Source of the DNA: Gemmatimonadota bacterium
Lineage (GTDB): Bacteria > Gemmatimonadota > Gemmatimonadetes > Gemmatimonadales > Gemmatimonadaceae
Assembly: GCA_016182795.1 (NCBI GenBank)
Contig: JACPFW010000015.1
Coordinates: 186,001 to 250,000 of the forward strand
DNA length: 64,000 nucleotides
Reading direction: 5' to 3'
A program made the position numbers and the translations under genes. Of the stretch, positions 10,423-20,018 are shown piece by piece. A model generated the notes under the pieces. The model ran no database searches. It was not told the origin of the DNA and saw nothing but the letters and a program-made list of their open reading frames with translations. Each line of letters opens with the position of its first letter. Position 1 is the stretch's first letter.

Positions 10423-11601
10423 ATGATGCGCCGTCCGAACGTCCTCGCGTTGCTGGGCCTGCTGTGCGTCGCGCCCCTCGCCTCGGCTGCCCAATCCGCG
10501 CCGGAAGATCCGTGCCGCGCCGCGCTCGCGCCGGTGCGCGCGCGCTATGCGCCGGACCGTCGCGTCGCCGTTTTCGATGTCAGCTGCGTTCGTCAGGCAA
10601 CGCAGGTGATCGTCAGGGGCGACGTCGACCAGGCGGCCGCACGCGGTGACGCGCTCGCGGCCATCGCCGCCGCGCAGCTCGGTCCGGTGGTCGACAGCAT
10701 TCGCCTCTTGCCCGATCCGGCGCTGGCCGACGCGCCGTTGGGCATCGTAAAGGTCAGTGTCGGCAACGTGCGCTCCAACCCCGCGCACTCCGCCGAACTG
10801 GCCACCCAAGTGATGATGGGCATGGTTGTGAAGCTGCTCAAGCGGCAGGGCGACTGGTTTTACGTGCAGGGGCCAGACCAGTACCTCGGTTGGCTCGAAG
10901 CGGCGGCCATGCACCGCACGACGCAGGCCGGCGCGGATGCCTGGCTGCACGGCCCGCGCGTTGTGACGACCGCCTACTTCGGCGTCGTGCACGCCAAGCC
11001 CGACACCACGTCGCTCCCCGTGAGTGATGCGGTGCCCGGCGTGGTGTTCAAGGATGATGGCGTGAAAGGTAAATGGCGGGCGGTGGAGACCCCCGATGGC
11101 CGCAAGGGGTTCGTCCAGCGCACGCTGGTGGCCGACTATGCCAAGTGGAAGGCGACGCGAAAGCTGACCGCCGACAACGTCGAAGCCACCGCCAAGCGCT
11201 TCATCGGCGTGCCGTACCTCTGGGGCGGCACGTCGCCCAAGGGAATGGACTGCTCCGGCTTCACCAAGAACGTCTTTCGCCTCAATGGCCTCGAGCTGAA
11301 CCGTGACGCCAATCAGCAGGCGACCATGGGCGTCGATGTCGCCGTGGCCGATGACTATTCGCACCTCAAGAAGGGCGACCTGCTGTTCTTCGGACGCAAG
11401 GCGACGGCCGACCAGGCGGAGCGTATCACGCACGTCGGCATCTGGCTGGAGGGGAAGCAGATCATCCACACGCCCGGCGGATCGGGCGTGCGCATCGACA
11501 GCTTCGATGCCACGGCGCCGAACTACAACGATGGTCTGGTGAAGACGCTGGTGCGCGCGCGGCGGGTGATTGGCACGCCGCCGGCGCGCGTGCAGCCGTA
11601 G
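10423..11601 (+). CDS. Exported SH3/NlpC-P60 peptidoglycan endopeptidase
   Basis: A 392-residue protein with a signal peptide (start MMRRPNVLAL, cut near ASAAQ). The middle part (about 110-270) contains two SH3-like segments, VKVSVGNVRSNP and a second ending RKGFVQRTLVADY. The C-terminal NlpC/P60 domain has the catalytic Cys in GMDCSGFTKNVF, the His in ITHVGIW and a later His in IIHTPGG. Such enzymes cut D-Glu-to-diamino-acid bonds in peptidoglycan stem peptides. Gene order is suggestive: the next gene, on the opposite strand, is a dipeptide epimerase acting on murein peptide products. Two adjacent ATGs at 10423 and 10426 are both possible starts. Confidence 0.9.
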   Translation: MMRRPNVLALLGLLCVAPLASAAQSAPEDPCRAALAPVRARYAPDRRVAVFDVSCVRQATQVIVRGDVDQAAARGDALAAIAAAQLGPVVDSIRLLPDPALADAPLGIVKVSVGNVRSNPAHSAELATQVMMGMVVKLLKRQGDWFYVQGPDQYLGWLEAAAMHRTTQAGADAWLHGPRVVTTAYFGVVHAKPDTTSLPVSDAVPGVVFKDDGVKGKWRAVETPDGRKGFVQRTLVADYAKWKATRKLTADNVEATAKRFIGVPYLWGGTSPKGMDCSGFTKNVFRLNGLELNRDANQQATMGVDVAVADDYSHLKKGDLLFFGRKATADQAERITHVGIWLEGKQIIHTPGGSGVRIDSFDATAPNYNDGLVKTLVRARRVIGTPPARVQP

Positions 11602-11605
11602 CGGG

Positions 11606-12772
11606 CTACTTCTTCAGCTTCTCCACGCCGATTCCCGGCCGGTCGAGCAGCGTCACCTTGCCGTCCACTACCTTGGTGCCGTCGTAGACGTCGTTGCCGA
11701 TGAGCAGCGCGCCGTCGAGATCGGCCCAGTCGACCATCGGCGACAGATGCGATGCGGCGGAAATCGCGCACGACGTTTCGGTCATGCAGCCGAGCATCAC
11801 CTTCAGCCCTAGCGACCGCGCGAGCACGATCATCTTGTGCGCTTCGCGCATGCCGGTGCACTTCATGAGCTTGATGTTGATGCCGTGATACACGCCCTTG
11901 GCGTGCGGGATGTCGGTGAGGCGCTGCACGCCCTCGTCGCCGATGATCGGGAGTGGGCTGCGCTCCGTGAGCCAGGCGAGGTCGTCCACCTGCTCCTTGG
12001 GCAACGGCTGCTCCACCATCACCACGCCGCGCTCCTTGAGCCAGAAGAGCATGTCGAGCGCGACGGCGCGGTCCCGCCATCCCTGGTTCACGTCGGCCGT
12101 GATCGGCGTGTTGGTCACCGAGCGGATGGTCTCGATCATCATCTTGTCAGTGTCGCGCCCGAGCTTGACCTTCAGCACCTTGAACTCGGCGGCCTCCTTC
12201 GTCTTCTGCCGCACGACATCCGCTGTGTCGATGCCGATCGTGAACGACGTGTACGGCGTCTTGGCGGCGTTGAACCCCCAGATGTTGTACCACGGCTGCT
12301 TCATCAGGCGGCCCAGCAGGTCGTGCAGCGCGATGTCGATGGACGCCTTGGCCGCCGTGTTCCCCGACGTGATGGCGTCGATGTCGCGCAGGATCGTGTC
12401 GAGCTCAAACGGATTGTCGTACTTCGACAGGTCGACCCGCGACAGGAACTCGAGCACCGAAGCGTGCGATTCGCCAAGGTACGGCGGCATCGACGCCTCG
12501 CCGCAGCCGACCACGCCGTCGTACTCGATCTCGGTCAGCACCACGGGCGTCGTGGTCCGCGACGAGTTGGCGATGGTGAAGACGTGCTTGAGTTCGATGG
12601 TATACGGGCGGTAGCGCAGCGTCAGCTTCGGCTTGCCGCGCCGCACGATCGGCGTCGCGCGCGCGGCGACGGCGGCCTGACCGGTCGCTGACGACGGGAG
12701 TATGGAGCTCGCGACCGCCGAACCGGCGATCACGGAAGAATGTCTCAGAAAATCACGGCGATTCTGCGGCAC
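11606..12772 (-). CDS. Dipeptide epimerase (L-Ala-D/L-Glu type), Tat-exported
   Basis: A 388-residue enolase-superfamily enzyme. The N-terminus carries a twin-arginine signal, NRRDFLRHS followed by a hydrophobic stretch. Catalytic elements of the muconate-lactonizing/epimerase group are present: K-x-K in LKVKLGRD, metal ligands Asp in ITADVNQGW, Glu in VMVEQPLP and Asp in IIGDEGVQ, and the opposite Lys in INIKLMKC. Family enzymes epimerise L-Ala-D-Glu from murein. The start is GTG at 12772, with GGAG 6 bases upstream; a GTG 15 bases earlier would place that GGAG inside the gene. Tat export of this enzyme is unusual, because L-Ala-D/L-Glu epimerase normally works in the cytoplasm. Confidence 0.88.
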   Translation of the reverse strand: MPQNRRDFLRHSSVIAGSAVASSILPSSATGQAAVAARATPIVRRGKPKLTLRYRPYTIELKHVFTIANSSRTTTPVVLTEIEYDGVVGCGEASMPPYLGESHASVLEFLSRVDLSKYDNPFELDTILRDIDAITSGNTAAKASIDIALHDLLGRLMKQPWYNIWGFNAAKTPYTSFTIGIDTADVVRQKTKEAAEFKVLKVKLGRDTDKMMIETIRSVTNTPITADVNQGWRDRAVALDMLFWLKERGVVMVEQPLPKEQVDDLAWLTERSPLPIIGDEGVQRLTDIPHAKGVYHGINIKLMKCTGMREAHKMIVLARSLGLKVMLGCMTETSCAISAASHLSPMVDWADLDGALLIGNDVYDGTKVVDGKVTLLDRPGIGVEKLKK

Positions 12773-12844
12773 AACGCACTCCTTCACGCGTAGATGTTTT
12801 GCAGGGCGGCCGCGCGGTGCGACCGCCCCACGGGCAATGTCAGG

Positions 12845-13567
12845 TTACTTGAGAAGCTGCCACAGGGCGGGGATTCCTCCCAGCGCCCAGACAATCACAC
12901 CGGCGAGGATGGCCTTGCCGCGCGGGAGCTTGGCCACCACCGACAGCCCAATCGCAATCAACGCCGTCACCCAGATGGTGAACAGATCCACGCGTCCGGC
13001 GAGACCGAGCAGGCCGGGTGAGCCCGCCGGGTCCATAAACCGCGCGACGCTCCACGTGAGCTGATAGTGGCCGGTCATCACGCTGGTGTCGAGCAGCAGC
13101 CCCTGCACCGAGACGGTAAGAGCCTCGACGACGCGCGGCAGGTACGCATACGACGCAATCATCGTCGCCGCGCCGTACGAGATCTGCGCGCCGAGCGCCT
13201 TGACGGTCAGCCAGGCAGCGAGCCCGATCACCAGCAGGGAGATGGGGATGCCGATGAACACGCCGACGGTGGACATGTATCCGGCCACCTTCTTGCCCGT
13301 CTCCATCTGCGCGTCCGTCATTTGCGGGTTCGACTTCATGGCCTCGGCCATGGCGCGCGTCGTCTCGGCGTCCATGATGTCCGCGAGGGTGCCGCGGTTG
13401 ATCAGGAAGAGGCCGCCGATGAGCACGGTCACGATGACGAGGATCGCGAAGAAGCCCGAGTTGGCGCGTCGCGCAAAGACCTCGCGCGGCGAAACGAAGA
13501 TGTCGACGAAGTCTTCGGCGAGCCCTGCCTTGGGCGCCGCCGGTGCGGCGGGGGTGGGATCGGTCAT
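12845..13567 (-). CDS. YIP1-family integral membrane protein
   Basis: A 240-residue membrane protein with about five hydrophobic segments: near 40-60 (FFAILVIVTVLIGGLFLI), 100-125, 135-160, 185-205 and 210-235. The first 30 residues are Ala/Pro-rich and soluble. The topology and the start FVDIFVSPREVFARR match the Yip1/DUF1282 family, whose bacterial function is unknown. The ATG at 13567 has GGAG five bases upstream (GGAGCCGCC). It lies downstream of gyrB on the same strand but with 200 bases between, so it is probably a separate unit. Confidence 0.75.
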   Translation of the reverse strand: MTDPTPAAPAAPKAGLAEDFVDIFVSPREVFARRANSGFFAILVIVTVLIGGLFLINRGTLADIMDAETTRAMAEAMKSNPQMTDAQMETGKKVAGYMSTVGVFIGIPISLLVIGLAAWLTVKALGAQISYGAATMIASYAYLPRVVEALTVSVQGLLLDTSVMTGHYQLTWSVARFMDPAGSPGLLGLAGRVDLFTIWVTALIAIGLSVVAKLPRGKAILAGVIVWALGGIPALWQLLK

Positions 13568-13689
13568 GGCGGCTCCAGATGGAGGGGAAGAACTGAACCC
13601 GTAAAACTTGCAGGTATCCATTGCCGCCGCGCAATTCACGTCGTGCCCGACGTCGCCGTCGCGCATTCCCTGAGCGCCGAACGCCAGAC

Positions 13690-13770
13690 GGGCTCGGGCG
13701 CTGACGCGCCCGAGCCCATCCAATATCTGCATCCGGTATCTGTATCCGAAATCCGAAATCCCAAATCGGA

Positions 13771-13773
<3 letters not shown>
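13690..13773. repeat. gyrB 3' region: GC-rich hairpin plus GGAT-type repeats
   Basis: Directly after the gyrB stop the minus strand carries a row of GGAT units spaced by 6-8 bases, ending at a perfect 12-bp stem GGGCTCGGGCGC (13690-13701) and GCGCCCGAGCCC (13706-13717) with loop TGAC. There is no T run after the stem, so it is a possible but non-canonical terminator or RNA-protecting structure. The GGAT units recall the type A GATGG repeats elsewhere in the window. Confidence 0.5.
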
Positions 13774-15786
<2,013 letters not shown>

Positions 15787-15791
15787 CTAAT

Positions 15792-15820
15792 ACTATAATT
15801 GAAAACGCCTCGGAGCGCAA
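15792..15820 (-). promoter_or_regulatory. Probable gyrB promoter
   Basis: On the minus strand TTGCGC (15815-15820) and TATAGT (15792-15797) are separated by exactly 17 bases, upstream of gyrB. The -35 box lies within the loop and descending arm of the hairpin that follows dciA, so termination and initiation overlap physically. Confidence 0.55.
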
Positions 15821-15828
15821 CCGAGGCG
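15801..15828 (-). terminator. Weak intrinsic terminator after dciA
   Basis: The minus strand reads CGCCTCGG (15821-15828), a 7-base loop, CCGAGGCG (15806-15813), then TTTTC. An 8-bp GC-rich stem with a short T run fits a modest Rho-independent terminator for the recF-dciA transcript. Confidence 0.6.
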
Positions 15829-15858
15829 TGCTTATGCAAATCATTGTCATACAATCAC

Positions 15859-16167
15859 TTAGCGATAGACCTCCCACCGAATCTTCTTCACAACGTCGCT
15901 TCCGGCGCTCTTGTTCACTTTCGCGATCAGCGCGCGTTCCATCATCGACAGCTCCTGCACCCACGCGTTCGTCTTCACGCTCACGGTCAGCGTGCCGTTC
16001 TCCGCGATGGCCCGTGCCTGCGTTACAGCGGCGATCTGCGGCCCAACGGCGCCCGCCCAGTGTCCCAGCACCGCCGCTCGCGCGATGCGCGCTCCCAGCG
16101 CGCTTCCCGCCAGCAGTTCGGCCAGCGCGTCCCCAACCTTGGCGGGACCTTTGCGGTCATCGCTCAT
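15859..16167 (-). CDS. dciA: DciA-like (DUF721) protein
   Basis: A 102-residue protein of the DciA/DUF721 family. Its core has the typical HWAGAVGPQIAAVTQARAI followed by GTLTVSVKTNAWVQELSMM and a basic end. In bacteria lacking DnaC or DnaI homologues, DciA loads the replicative helicase DnaB. Its place between recF and gyrB is the usual one and supports the call. The ATG at 16167 lies 33 bases after the recF stop. It is followed by a weak terminator hairpin. Confidence 0.85.
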   Translation of the reverse strand: MSDDRKGPAKVGDALAELLAGSALGARIARAAVLGHWAGAVGPQIAAVTQARAIAENGTLTVSVKTNAWVQELSMMERALIAKVNKSAGSDVVKKIRWEVYR

Positions 16168-16200
16168 CGGATGCCTCCGCGCGCCGGCGTGCGCGCGTCA

Positions 16201-17382
16201 TCACGCCCCCGCCGCGAGCACGCCGCCGGCGATGCGATAGCGCGCGAGCCGCGTGAACCGGGCGGGAATCTCCTCGGGGCGGGGCACGCACAGCACCACC
16301 TGCCCAACGCCGGCTTCGAGCAGCAGGTCGAGCACGCGCGCGGCGCGGCGATTGTCGAGCTCCGCGAACGGGTCGTCGAGCAGGAGCACCGGCAGCGTCG
16401 CCCGCCGCTCGCGCAGGGTGGCCGCTTCGAGCAGGCGCAGCGCGATCGCCCCCGTGCGCTGCTGGCCTGCCGACCCCACCACGCGCAGGTCGCGCCCATC
16501 GAGCGTCAGCGACAGGTCGTCGCGATGCGGACCGGCGTGCGTGCTCCCGCGCCGCAGGTCGTGCTCGCGCAGCCGGTCGAGCGCGGCGCGCAGCGCGTCC
16601 TCCACCGCGCCGTCGGGGGGCAGCGACGTGGCGTACGACAGCACCGCCGTACCCGGCTCGCCGATCGCATGCGACAGCCGCGTGAACTCGGCGGCGTGCC
16701 GCTCCACCCACGCGCGCCGCTCGCTCACGAGCACCGCGCCGTGCTCGGCGAGCGCCGGCTCCCAGGCCGACACGGCGTCGGCGCCCCGCCGGTGCCGCAG
16801 CGCCTCGCGCAGCGCCGCGTTGCGGCGGTCGAGCGCCGACCGATAATGGCGCAGCGCGCGCAGATACCGCGGCGACGTGAGCGCCAGCGTGATGTCGAGG
16901 AACCGGCGGCGTTCGGCGGGGCCGTCGCTCACGAGCGCCACGTCGCGGGGCGCCACCAGCACCGACGGCAGCGCGCCGAGGGCGTCGGTGATGCGCGACA
17001 GCTCCACTCCGTCGCGCGTCACCTTCTTGCGGCCGGCGCGGTCGGCGCCGGCGCCAAGCTGCGTGGCGCCGTCGGGACCGTGCACGACGGCCATCACGTG
17101 AAACGCGGGGGCGTCGAACCGTACGAGGTCGCGGTCGCGCGCGCCGCGCACCGACCGCAGCTGCTCCACGTACGCGACGGCCTCGAGAAAGCTCGTCTTC
17201 CCCTGGCCGTTCTCGCCGACGATCGCGATCCCCTCGGGCGGCAGCGAGACGTCGACGCGTTCGAGATTGCGAAAATCACGCACCGAGAGCTCGGCGACGC
17301 GCGTGCGCGCCCTCTCAGAGAGGGCGTGCGCGTCGTCGCGCCCGCTCTCCCGCGCCACGGGCGGTGCCGGCGCGTCGGCCAC
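16201..17382 (-). CDS. recF: DNA replication and repair protein RecF
   Basis: A 393-residue SMC-like ATPase. Walker A is VGENGQGKTS at about residues 55-64. The signature region GSAGQQRTGAIALRLLEA and Walker B with LLLDDPFAELD are in the C-terminal third. RecF helps load RecA at gapped DNA and supports restart. The first 30 residues before LSVRDFRNL are an unusual hydrophilic extension. The start is GTG at 17382, two bases after the stop of the enoyl-CoA hydratase gene, so they are probably cotranscribed; RecF more often follows dnaN. dciA and gyrB lie downstream. Confidence 0.95.
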   Translation of the reverse strand: MADAPAPPVARESGRDDAHALSERARTRVAELSVRDFRNLERVDVSLPPEGIAIVGENGQGKTSFLEAVAYVEQLRSVRGARDRDLVRFDAPAFHVMAVVHGPDGATQLGAGADRAGRKKVTRDGVELSRITDALGALPSVLVAPRDVALVSDGPAERRRFLDITLALTSPRYLRALRHYRSALDRRNAALREALRHRRGADAVSAWEPALAEHGAVLVSERRAWVERHAAEFTRLSHAIGEPGTAVLSYATSLPPDGAVEDALRAALDRLREHDLRRGSTHAGPHRDDLSLTLDGRDLRVVGSAGQQRTGAIALRLLEAATLRERRATLPVLLLDDPFAELDNRRAARVLDLLLEAGVGQVVLCVPRPEEIPARFTRLARYRIAGGVLAAGA

Positions 17383-17384
17383 GC

Positions 17385-18164
17385 CTACTCGCCGGTGAAC
17401 TGGGCGGCGCGCTTGCCGAGGAACGCGGCGGTGCCTTCGGCCATGTCCTTGGTGGCGCCCAGCGACCCGAACAGGCGCGCCTCGAGCGCCAGCGCATCAT
17501 CAATCGGGCGGTCGTACCCGTCGTTCACCGCCCCGATGGCGCGCGCCATCGCCAGCGGCGCGTTCTTCGACACCTGCAGGGCGATAGAGCGGGCCACGTC
17601 GCGCAGCGTCGTCGCGGTGGCGACTTCGTCGATCAGCCCGACGGCCTGGGCGACGGTCGCGTCGATCTGCTCCCCGCTCAGGATCATGCGCAGCGCGCGC
17701 GCCCGCCCGATGAGGCGCGGCAGGCGCTGCGTGCCGCCGTATCCGGGAATCAGCCCGAGCTTGACCTCCGGCAGTCCGAACTTGGCGTGCTCCGACGCCA
17801 CCCGAATGTGGCAGGCGAGCGCAAGCTCGCAGCCGCCGCCGAGGGCAAATCCGTTGACCGCCGCGATCACCGGTTTGGGCAGGCGTTCGATCTTGTTGAA
17901 CACCGATTGCCCGCGCGCCGACAGTCGCTCGAGTCCGGCCACGTCGAGCGCCGCGATCTCCGCAATGTCCGCGCCGGCCACGAACGCCCGCCCCGCGCCG
18001 GTCACGATCACGGCGGCAACGAGCGGATCGGTCGTAAAGGCCGTGAATACGCCGTCGAGTTCGTCGAAGACGTGCGCGTTGAGCGCATTGAGCTTGTCGG
18101 GGCGGTTGATCGTGACCGTGGCAATCCGGTCGACGACCTCGACGTTCAGGAATTCATAAGACAT
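17385..18164 (-). CDS. Enoyl-CoA hydratase/isomerase family protein
   Basis: A 259-residue crotonase-fold enzyme of normal length. Oxyanion-hole segments AGRAFVAGADIAE (about 57-69) and NGFALGGGCELALACH (104-119) are present. The two catalytic glutamates of enoyl-CoA hydratase, E113 and E133 (in GLPEVKLGLIPGYGGTQRL), are both intact, so a hydratase in fatty-acid or related CoA-ester degradation is the best call. Its presence upstream of recF is not usual. The ATG at 18164 is only 5 bases from an in-frame ATG of the divergent mtnA frame; the actual mtnA start is probably far to the right. Confidence 0.9.
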   Translation of the reverse strand: MSYEFLNVEVVDRIATVTINRPDKLNALNAHVFDELDGVFTAFTTDPLVAAVIVTGAGRAFVAGADIAEIAALDVAGLERLSARGQSVFNKIERLPKPVIAAVNGFALGGGCELALACHIRVASEHAKFGLPEVKLGLIPGYGGTQRLPRLIGRARALRMILSGEQIDATVAQAVGLIDEVATATTLRDVARSIALQVSKNAPLAMARAIGAVNDGYDRPIDDALALEARLFGSLGATKDMAEGTAAFLGKRAAQFTGE

Positions 18165-18231
18165 GGCGGATGCACCAAAGGGAGATGGGGAAAGTTACGC
18201 TTGGGAGAAGAGACGGTACAGATCGAGGGGC

Positions 18232-18393
18232 GGGGTGCAGAGGCAGAGTGTGGTGCAGGGCAAGGAAAAGAGTGCGGTGCAGGGCGAGGGGGCGGCTTGT
18301 CCGCTCTTCCTCCGCACCCCACTCTTCCTCTGTCCCCGCCACCACACCCTGCCTTCGCACTCTGCACCACACTCTGCCTCTTCCCCTGCACCC
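18232..18393. repeat. Type B GTGCAG/GGCAGAGTGTGG hairpin repeat
   Basis: A long imperfect inverted repeat fills the echA-mtnA intergenic region. The left arm holds GGTGCAGAGGCAGAGTGTGG and is followed by TGCAG (18234-18258). The right arm is its complement with a short purine/pyrimidine insertion (18363-18393). The middle is a second, less regular pair. The same words recur after rpoC and after the TonB receptor gene. Any divergent promoter for echA or mtnA must lie in or beside it. Confidence 0.75.
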
Positions 18394-19402
18394 AAGAAGC
18401 GCCCTCACCTGGGACCGCAGCTCGCGCTCCCTGAGAATTCTCGACCAGCGCCTGCTTCCGGCGCAGGTCGTTGAGCGCGAGCTGCGCACACTCGACGAGG
18501 TCGACGACGCCATTCGCACACTCGCGGTGCGCGGGGCGCCGGCCATCGGCGTCGTCGCCGCGCTCGGGCTGGTCGCCGCCTTCGCGCGCGCTGGCGCGCC
18601 GTCGCGCGACGCGATCTGCGCCGGCATCGATCGCCTGGCGCAGGCGCGCCCGACCGCCGTCAACCTGCCGTGGGCGATGCGGCGCCTGCGCCGCGTGGTC
18701 GACGAGTCGCCCGCCGACGGCGCCGCGCTGCTCGACGCGCTCGCCGACGAGGCGGAGCGCATCCTGGCGGAGGACCAGGCGATGTGCGCAGCCATTGGCC
18801 GCCACGGCGAGTCGCTGATTCTCGACGGCGCGCGCGTGCTTACCCACTGCAATGCGGGAGCGCTGGCCACCTCGGGCATCGGCACCGCGCTCGCGCCGGT
18901 CTACACCGCGGTGGCCGCCGGCCGCCGCGTCTCGGTGATCGCGTGCGAGACGCGCCCGCTGCTGCAGGGGAGCCGCATCACGGCGTGGGAGCTTGAGCAG
19001 GCCGGGATTCCGGTGACGGTGTGCACCGACAGCATGGCAGCGTCGCTGATGCGCGAGGGGCGCGTGGATCTCGTGATCGTCGGCGCCGACCGCATTGCCG
19101 CCAACGGCGACGTGGCGAACAAGATTGGCACCTACGCGCACGCCGTCGCCGCGCGCCACCACGCCATTCCGTTTTACGTGGCGGCCCCGTCATCCTCGGT
19201 TGATCCGGATACGCGCGACGGCGACGCGATTCCCATCGAACAGCGCCACGCCGACGAAGTCCGCCGGTTGGGCGATCGCCTCCTCGCTCCCGAGCGGGTG
19301 GCGGTGCATAATCCGGCGTTCGACGTGACCCCCGCGGCGCTGGTCACCGCAATCGTGACGGAACGCGGTGTCACGCGCCCCCCGTACCGTTTCGCGCGCT
19401 GA
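18386..19402 (+). CDS. mtnA: S-methyl-5-thioribose-1-phosphate isomerase
   Basis: An eIF2B-like isomerase of the methionine salvage pathway, converting methylthioribose-1-phosphate to methylthioribulose-1-phosphate. Signatures are TLAVRGAPAIGVVAALG, the catalytic Cys in THCNAGALAT and the catalytic Asp in GADRIAANGDVANKIGTY. The start is unclear. Homology begins at LTWDRSSRSLRILDQRLLP, but no in-frame ATG lies just upstream; I give the CTG at 18386. GTG codons further up, and an ATG at 18170, would put type B repeat sequence into the protein. The family call is secure, the first 0-72 residues are not. Confidence 0.85.
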   Translation: MHPRSALTWDRSSRSLRILDQRLLPAQVVERELRTLDEVDDAIRTLAVRGAPAIGVVAALGLVAAFARAGAPSRDAICAGIDRLAQARPTAVNLPWAMRRLRRVVDESPADGAALLDALADEAERILAEDQAMCAAIGRHGESLILDGARVLTHCNAGALATSGIGTALAPVYTAVAAGRRVSVIACETRPLLQGSRITAWELEQAGIPVTVCTDSMAASLMREGRVDLVIVGADRIAANGDVANKIGTYAHAVAARHHAIPFYVAAPSSSVDPDTRDGDAIPIEQRHADEVRRLGDRLLAPERVAVHNPAFDVTPAALVTAIVTERGVTRPPYRFAR

Positions 19403-19409
19403 TCGGACC

Positions 19410-19730
19410 ATGAACCTCACGCTCGCCTTCGTGCTGTTCACGGGCGGTCCGCCGCACCGCTCCGGCGATGCGTGGTTCGCCAGGGACAAGTTCCTGCACT
19501 TCGCCGCGTCGGCCGTGGTGCAGGGCACGGCCTACGCGGTCTTCCAACGCAACGCACGCTACACGGTCGCCGCGCAACGCGCGTCGCTCGTCACCGTCGC
19601 GGTGGGTGTCGGCAAGGAGCTGTACGACCTCAGGCACCCGGCGCGCCATCAGGCGAGTTGGCGCGACCTGGCGTGGGACGGGGTGGGCGGCGCGGCGGCC
19701 ACCGTCGTTGCGCATCAGGTGGACCGTTGA
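19410..19730 (+). CDS. YfiM/DUF2279-like small protein
   Basis: A 106-residue protein. After a short hydrophobic start (MNLTLAFVLFTGG) it shows DKFLHFAASAVVQGTAYAVF, then a helix with GVGKELYDL and the closing SWRDLAWDGVGGAAATVV. This D-K-x-x-H-F ... GKE-D ... D--WD--G pattern matches the YfiM/DUF2279 group of predicted periplasmic lipoproteins. No Cys of a lipobox is seen. Function unknown. It begins 8 bases after the mtnA stop, so it may be cotranscribed with mtnA. Confidence 0.7.
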   Translation: MNLTLAFVLFTGGPPHRSGDAWFARDKFLHFAASAVVQGTAYAVFQRNARYTVAAQRASLVTVAVGVGKELYDLRHPARHQASWRDLAWDGVGGAAATVVAHQVDR

Positions 19731-19794
19731 CAACGCGCGGCAATAGAAATTCTCGGCTCGCGGCGCCACATTCAGAGTCTCACTTACCGTCCGC

Positions 19795-20007
19795 ATGACC
19801 GATATCGCGTCGCCTCCAGTACAGCACAACCCGCGTCGCAGCAACTTCATCCTGCGCGCGCTCATCGATGAGATGCTCGACCAGGTGCGCGATCTCGACC
19901 GCCACTCGCCGTCGATGTCCGACGAGGAGCGCGAAGCCGCCGAGCGGTCGCTGGAAGCGCTGATGACGCGCGTGCGGCGCGCGGCCATGAAAGGTCCTCT
20001 CCCCTGA
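19795..20007 (+). CDS. Small acidic-basic helical protein, unknown
   Basis: A 70-residue protein with no family recognised. After a Pro-rich start, residues 18-65 form one amphipathic helix rich in Glu, Asp and Arg (LIDEMLDQVRDLDRHSP, then a second stretch EEREAAERSLEALMTRVRRA). The frame is open for its whole length, and it sits in a tight plus-strand row, 12 bases ahead of the CcmF-like gene. A coupling or assembly role with that membrane protein is possible but only inferred. It could also be a chance frame. Confidence 0.55.
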   Translation: MTDIASPPVQHNPRRSNFILRALIDEMLDQVRDLDRHSPSMSDEEREAAERSLEALMTRVRRAAMKGPLP

Positions 20008-20018
20008 CGCAACTCGGG

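Noticed and set aside
15799-18159. Long plus-strand frame opposite dciA, recF and echA
   Set aside because: It is the antisense of well-recognised genes and shows Arg/His-rich low-information protein.
18170-18385. ATG at 18170 as the true mtnA start
   Set aside because: It lies 5 bases from the echA start and the resulting 72 residues are a translation of the repeat, unlike any MtnA.
18232-18393. CRISPR or tandem satellite in the type B repeat
   Set aside because: Copies are inverted and irregular, with no equal spacers.
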